The notes beneath the pieces are model-generated. The model made no database searches. It worked only from the letters and a program-made list of their open reading frames with translations, and had not been told where the DNA came from. Shown piece by piece: positions 14,527 to 16,938 of a DNA stretch of 16,938 bases (position 1 is its first letter; every line of letters starts with the position of its first letter). The position numbers were made by a program, and so were the translations under genes. The stretch is from JAVBKV01 sp031553885 (GTDB taxonomy: Bacteria > Bacteroidota > Bacteroidia > Bacteroidales > Azobacteroidaceae): positions 1-16,938 of the forward strand of contig JAVBKV010000063.1 in assembly GCA_031553885.1 (NCBI GenBank), in the 5' to 3' direction.

Positions 14527-16425
14527 TTAAGATTTTTTCTTTTTACTTTCTTTATCATGCTTTTCTTTTAACTTCAACTCTTCTTTCTCTTGTTTTGTCA
14601 GTTTCTTTTTCTTCTCTTTGAGCTTTTCACAACTTTTCGTCGATATATTAACTCCTGGATAATAATGATTCAAAAGATTTTTATACATTCTAGTATTCCA
14701 ACCTTTCGGATTACGCATCATTTTTTCACTTCCCGAATTAGAAAGATAAGAAGAAAAAAGATATACCCCCGATCGATAAGTTTCTAATACCATCATGCCA
14801 CCTCCAATTGCATAGCCATCAAGAGCTATAAATCCAGCTGAAAGCGTAATATATCCCAAATGCTTAAAAATATTTCCTGTTTTAGACCAATTATTCCACT
14901 TAGTAAATCCGATTTGCTTGACCTCAGACTTTGTATGATCTTTATTTTGTATTCGTTTATTTTTACGGCCAAGCATTATGAATGTCATATCTTTGGGTAC
15001 TTTATAAAAATCACAATGTATAGTATCAATAATTACACTTCCTCTTTTTTCCTTAGGATTCGCAATAATTTCCATACAAACCGCATACATTGTTGAATCT
15101 GAAGTTAGTCTAATAAAAAATTCTTCTTCAGTTTTTTCAATACCAGCTTTAGATATATCTTTCATCAGTTGTTCTTCGAGCTGACCATGAAGTTTATAAT
15201 CAATCTCTCTCTGTTGTTGAAAATAATCTTCGGGGAGGTTACTAACATCTTGATTTGTAACAACCTTATAATAAGCAGGATTACTTAAATCCACCAATAA
15301 ATGTTTGAGATAATAATCTGATTGGGAAGGCTTAACTGTTTTATTTCTATTAAACCGAAAAACCAACGAACCATCATCGAGCAATTTGGGACATATTACT
15401 TGGCTTGGTGTTTCATCTGAAAATCTCTGACTGGCAGGATGGAGTTCAATGAGAAGTAATTTAGATATTGTATCATTCTTAACATTGAATATCCATTGGG
15501 GCACCATACGGTCTTTTGATGCATTACCTGAAACCCACATCCCTTCATATAGATTTAATAATTTATTATATTTCTCATAGTTTGAAATTTGGCTCTCTAA
15601 TGATATTTTTTTCTCTAATATCCCCATTCTTATCTGCAATGTCTCATAATATTTTGTTGAATCTTTCTCTCCTTTCGGATATTGTTTTGACTTTATTTTA
15701 TATAGACTTAAATATTTATCAAATGCATCTATTGAAAGACCAAATTTATTAATATCAAGGGTTGCATCTCCATATTTATTCCACAATCGACCAACTTCAA
15801 AATATACTTTATAAAATGACGTATCTACCTCTACTATTTCATTATACGCAGCTATTGCTGAATCGAATCTTCCATCTCTTTCATACTGACCCGCTTTTTC
15901 TAACAATTTTTTCGAAACTTCTCTTATTTCTCTTTTTGACAAAACAGATGGTAATTCTTCTACATATTCTCTTTGCTCAATTGCAAGTAAAGATATAGTA
16001 TCATTATTAACAGCATACTCCTCAGCTCTTTTTTCTTGACTTGAACTATAGGTAGAATCATTCTTTTGAGAAAAATCTTGCATCTTCTCTAAATCAAGAA
16101 TTAGATTTTTTATATTTTTTGAATATTTAGACTTAGGTTTTAGCTCCAAATATTTTTTATAAAAACTCACAGACAATTCTAAATTCTGATACTCTCCTGT
16201 TATAGAATAAAGAGTACCTAAAGCCAAACACGATTCTTCATTACTTGAATCTATCTGAATAATTCTTTCATATATTTCAATAGCATCCCCTATTCGGTAC
16301 TCTTTTTGAGCCTTCTTAGCCTCAGAAAGCATTTTGGAATAATCTTTGCTTACCTCTTGACAATTAGCATCTATAAACGGAATAAGAAAAAGGAAAGCCA
16401 ATTTCACAATAATAATACTTTTCAT
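14527..16425 (-). CDS. Secreted TPR protein with hydrophobic segment and lysine-rich tail
   Basis: The frame opens at 16449, but the ATG at 16425 (632 residues) gives a better signal peptide (MKSIIIVKLAFLFLIPFIDA) and is preferred; residue numbers count from 16449. TPR units are visible at about 38-105 (AKKAQKEYRIGDAIEIYERI, then a second helix pair) and again at 183-250 (YERDGRFDSAIAAYNEIVEV). A beta-rich region (302-400) starts GMWVSGNAS. Residues 529-567 are hydrophobic and glycine-rich (LSAGFIALDGYAIGGGMM). The last 35 residues are mostly Lys and Glu. The cysteine at 30 lacks a proper lipobox, so it is probably not a lipoprotein. It lies 15 bp upstream of the toxin-like gene and is likely co-transcribed. 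I infer a periplasmic or surface partner; no enzyme motif is seen. Confidence 0.75.
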   Translation of the reverse strand: MKSIIIVKLAFLFLIPFIDANCQEVSKDYSKMLSEAKKAQKEYRIGDAIEIYERIIQIDSSNEESCLALGTLYSITGEYQNLELSVSFYKKYLELKPKSKYSKNIKNLILDLEKMQDFSQKNDSTYSSSQEKRAEEYAVNNDTISLLAIEQREYVEELPSVLSKREIREVSKKLLEKAGQYERDGRFDSAIAAYNEIVEVDTSFYKVYFEVGRLWNKYGDATLDINKFGLSIDAFDKYLSLYKIKSKQYPKGEKDSTKYYETLQIRMGILEKKISLESQISNYEKYNKLLNLYEGMWVSGNASKDRMVPQWIFNVKNDTISKLLLIELHPASQRFSDETPSQVICPKLLDDGSLVFRFNRNKTVKPSQSDYYLKHLLVDLSNPAYYKVVTNQDVSNLPEDYFQQQREIDYKLHGQLEEQLMKDISKAGIEKTEEEFFIRLTSDSTMYAVCMEIIANPKEKRGSVIIDTIHCDFYKVPKDMTFIMLGRKNKRIQNKDHTKSEVKQIGFTKWNNWSKTGNIFKHLGYITLSAGFIALDGYAIGGGMMVLETYRSGVYLFSSYLSNSGSEKMMRNPKGWNTRMYKNLLNHYYPGVNISTKSCEKLKEKKKKLTKQEKEELKLKEKHDKESKKKKS

Positions 16426-16449
16426 AATAAAACAGTTAAGAGTTAACAT

Positions 16450-16826
16450 TATATAATTAAAATTTCATTCTAAAACAAACACATCATTAATAACATAAAT
16501 ATTTTATATATCAACCTAATACTTCCTCCAAAATATATCAACATAATTATTTTTCATTCAGATTCATTTATTTTGCAAATAAACTCAATAAATTAAACCA
16601 CTCCTACCCAATTTCCAAAACGGAAACCGATTCTGTCCAAATGGTATATTTCAATACCCGACTTTTTTTTATTTAAAATTTATTACTACCTTTCCGGCTC
16701 GATAGATAAGAATATTAATTACCGGAAGCACGATAAGAGTCAAATGGTTCATCTCGATAGCAATTTAAGGCCTCCAAGTTCCAAACAAGGCATTTAAAAT
16801 AGGCTCATTCGCTCAATAAAAAAGAC
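16450..16826. other. AT-rich noncoding region upstream of the TPR/toxin cassette
   Basis: No gene is visible on either strand. The part next to the cassette is very AT-rich and must hold its promoter, but no full TAnnTTTG match is present on the minus strand there. The nearest is TGTGTTTG, one mismatch, about 45 nt upstream of the preferred start. The right part (about 16690-16826) is less AT-rich and may belong to the next locus. Confidence 0.5.
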
Positions 16827-16861
16827 AATCCCAACCGATTCATTATGAATTAGTTGGGATT
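16827..16861. repeat. 35-bp near-perfect palindrome
   Basis: Arms 16827-16843 and 16845-16861 are complementary at 15 of 17 positions around a single central base. AATCCCAAC pairs with GTTGGGATT, and ATTCAT with ATGAAT. Read on the plus strand it ends in ATTTTG, so it could act as a terminator. It could also be a protein-binding site or a mobile-element end beside the promoter-like box just downstream. Confidence 0.7.
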
Positions 16862-16866
16862 TTGTG

Positions 16867-16874
16867 TATCTTTG
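16867..16874 (+). promoter_or_regulatory. -7 box of a gene starting beyond the right edge
   Basis: TATCTTTG matches TAnnTTTG fully on the plus strand. No TTTG lies at the ideal -33 spacing. Downstream, CCCCG (16881-16885) can pair with CGGGG (16910-16914), giving a structured leader. The window ends before a start codon. Confidence 0.4.
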
Positions 16875-16938
16875 TTTGTCCCCCGATAATAGGGTTTCGA
16901 GGCCAAAAACGGGGAAATCACGCTAAAAAATACAGCAT

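Noticed and set aside
14527..16425. TPR protein as a lipoprotein with lipidated Cys30
   Set aside because: The residues before the cysteine are Asp-Ala-Asn, which do not fit a lipobox; ordinary signal peptidase cleavage is more likely.
1..16938. CRISPR array, tRNA or rRNA genes
   Set aside because: I saw no regularly spaced direct repeats and no tRNA- or rRNA-like sequence on either strand.

Overview
The window looks like chromosomal DNA of a Bacteroidales bacterium (phylum Bacteroidota). The evidence is the gene families (Bacteroidota-type fucose isomerase and permease, a YtrA-type GntR/ABC operon, an IS200-like transposase, an in-gene palindromic element encoding PPLEGAGGG) and promoters that fit the Bacteroidota pattern TTTG-N19-TAnnTTTG. 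Genus cannot be fixed from the sequence.

Layout. (1) 1-144: the 5' end of an IS200/IS605-type transposase gene on the minus strand, cut by the window edge, with its expected start codon reading ATA. It is followed by a GC-rich noncoding block (about 205-445) that may be the leader or end of the same element. (2) 498-3549, plus strand: a compact four-gene operon for an ABC ATPase, an ABC-2-like permease, a short YtrA-type GntR repressor and an anchored beta-rich protein with GIN/DUF2807-like features. It has a canonical promoter (498-528) and an inverted-repeat operator (531-552) just downstream. (3) 11137 down to 3551, minus strand: fucI, fucP, a PAP2 phosphatase overlapping fucP and starting at TTG, and an AddA-like helicase-nuclease of 1113 residues. 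The helicase gene carries a palindromic element of about 108 bp in frame. It converges on region 2 with one base between the stop codons. (4) 16449 down to 11314, minus strand: a visibly AT-richer three-gene cassette. It encodes a secreted TPR protein with a lysine-rich tail, a secreted 958-residue protein built like a Bacteroidota polymorphic toxin, and a 106-residue candidate immunity protein. (5) 16450-16938: AT-rich DNA without a gene, ending in a 35-bp palindrome and a promoter-like sequence that points out of the window.

How the parts work together. FucI and FucP import and isomerise L-fucose, but kinase, aldolase and regulator genes are absent here. The GntR/ABC operon is probably autorepressed and responsive to envelope or antimicrobial stress. 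The right-hand cassette is the best candidate for an undescribed system: a toxin with a candidate immunity gene 12 bp downstream, made together with a TPR protein that may help its export, display or assembly. That function is inferred from architecture and gene order.
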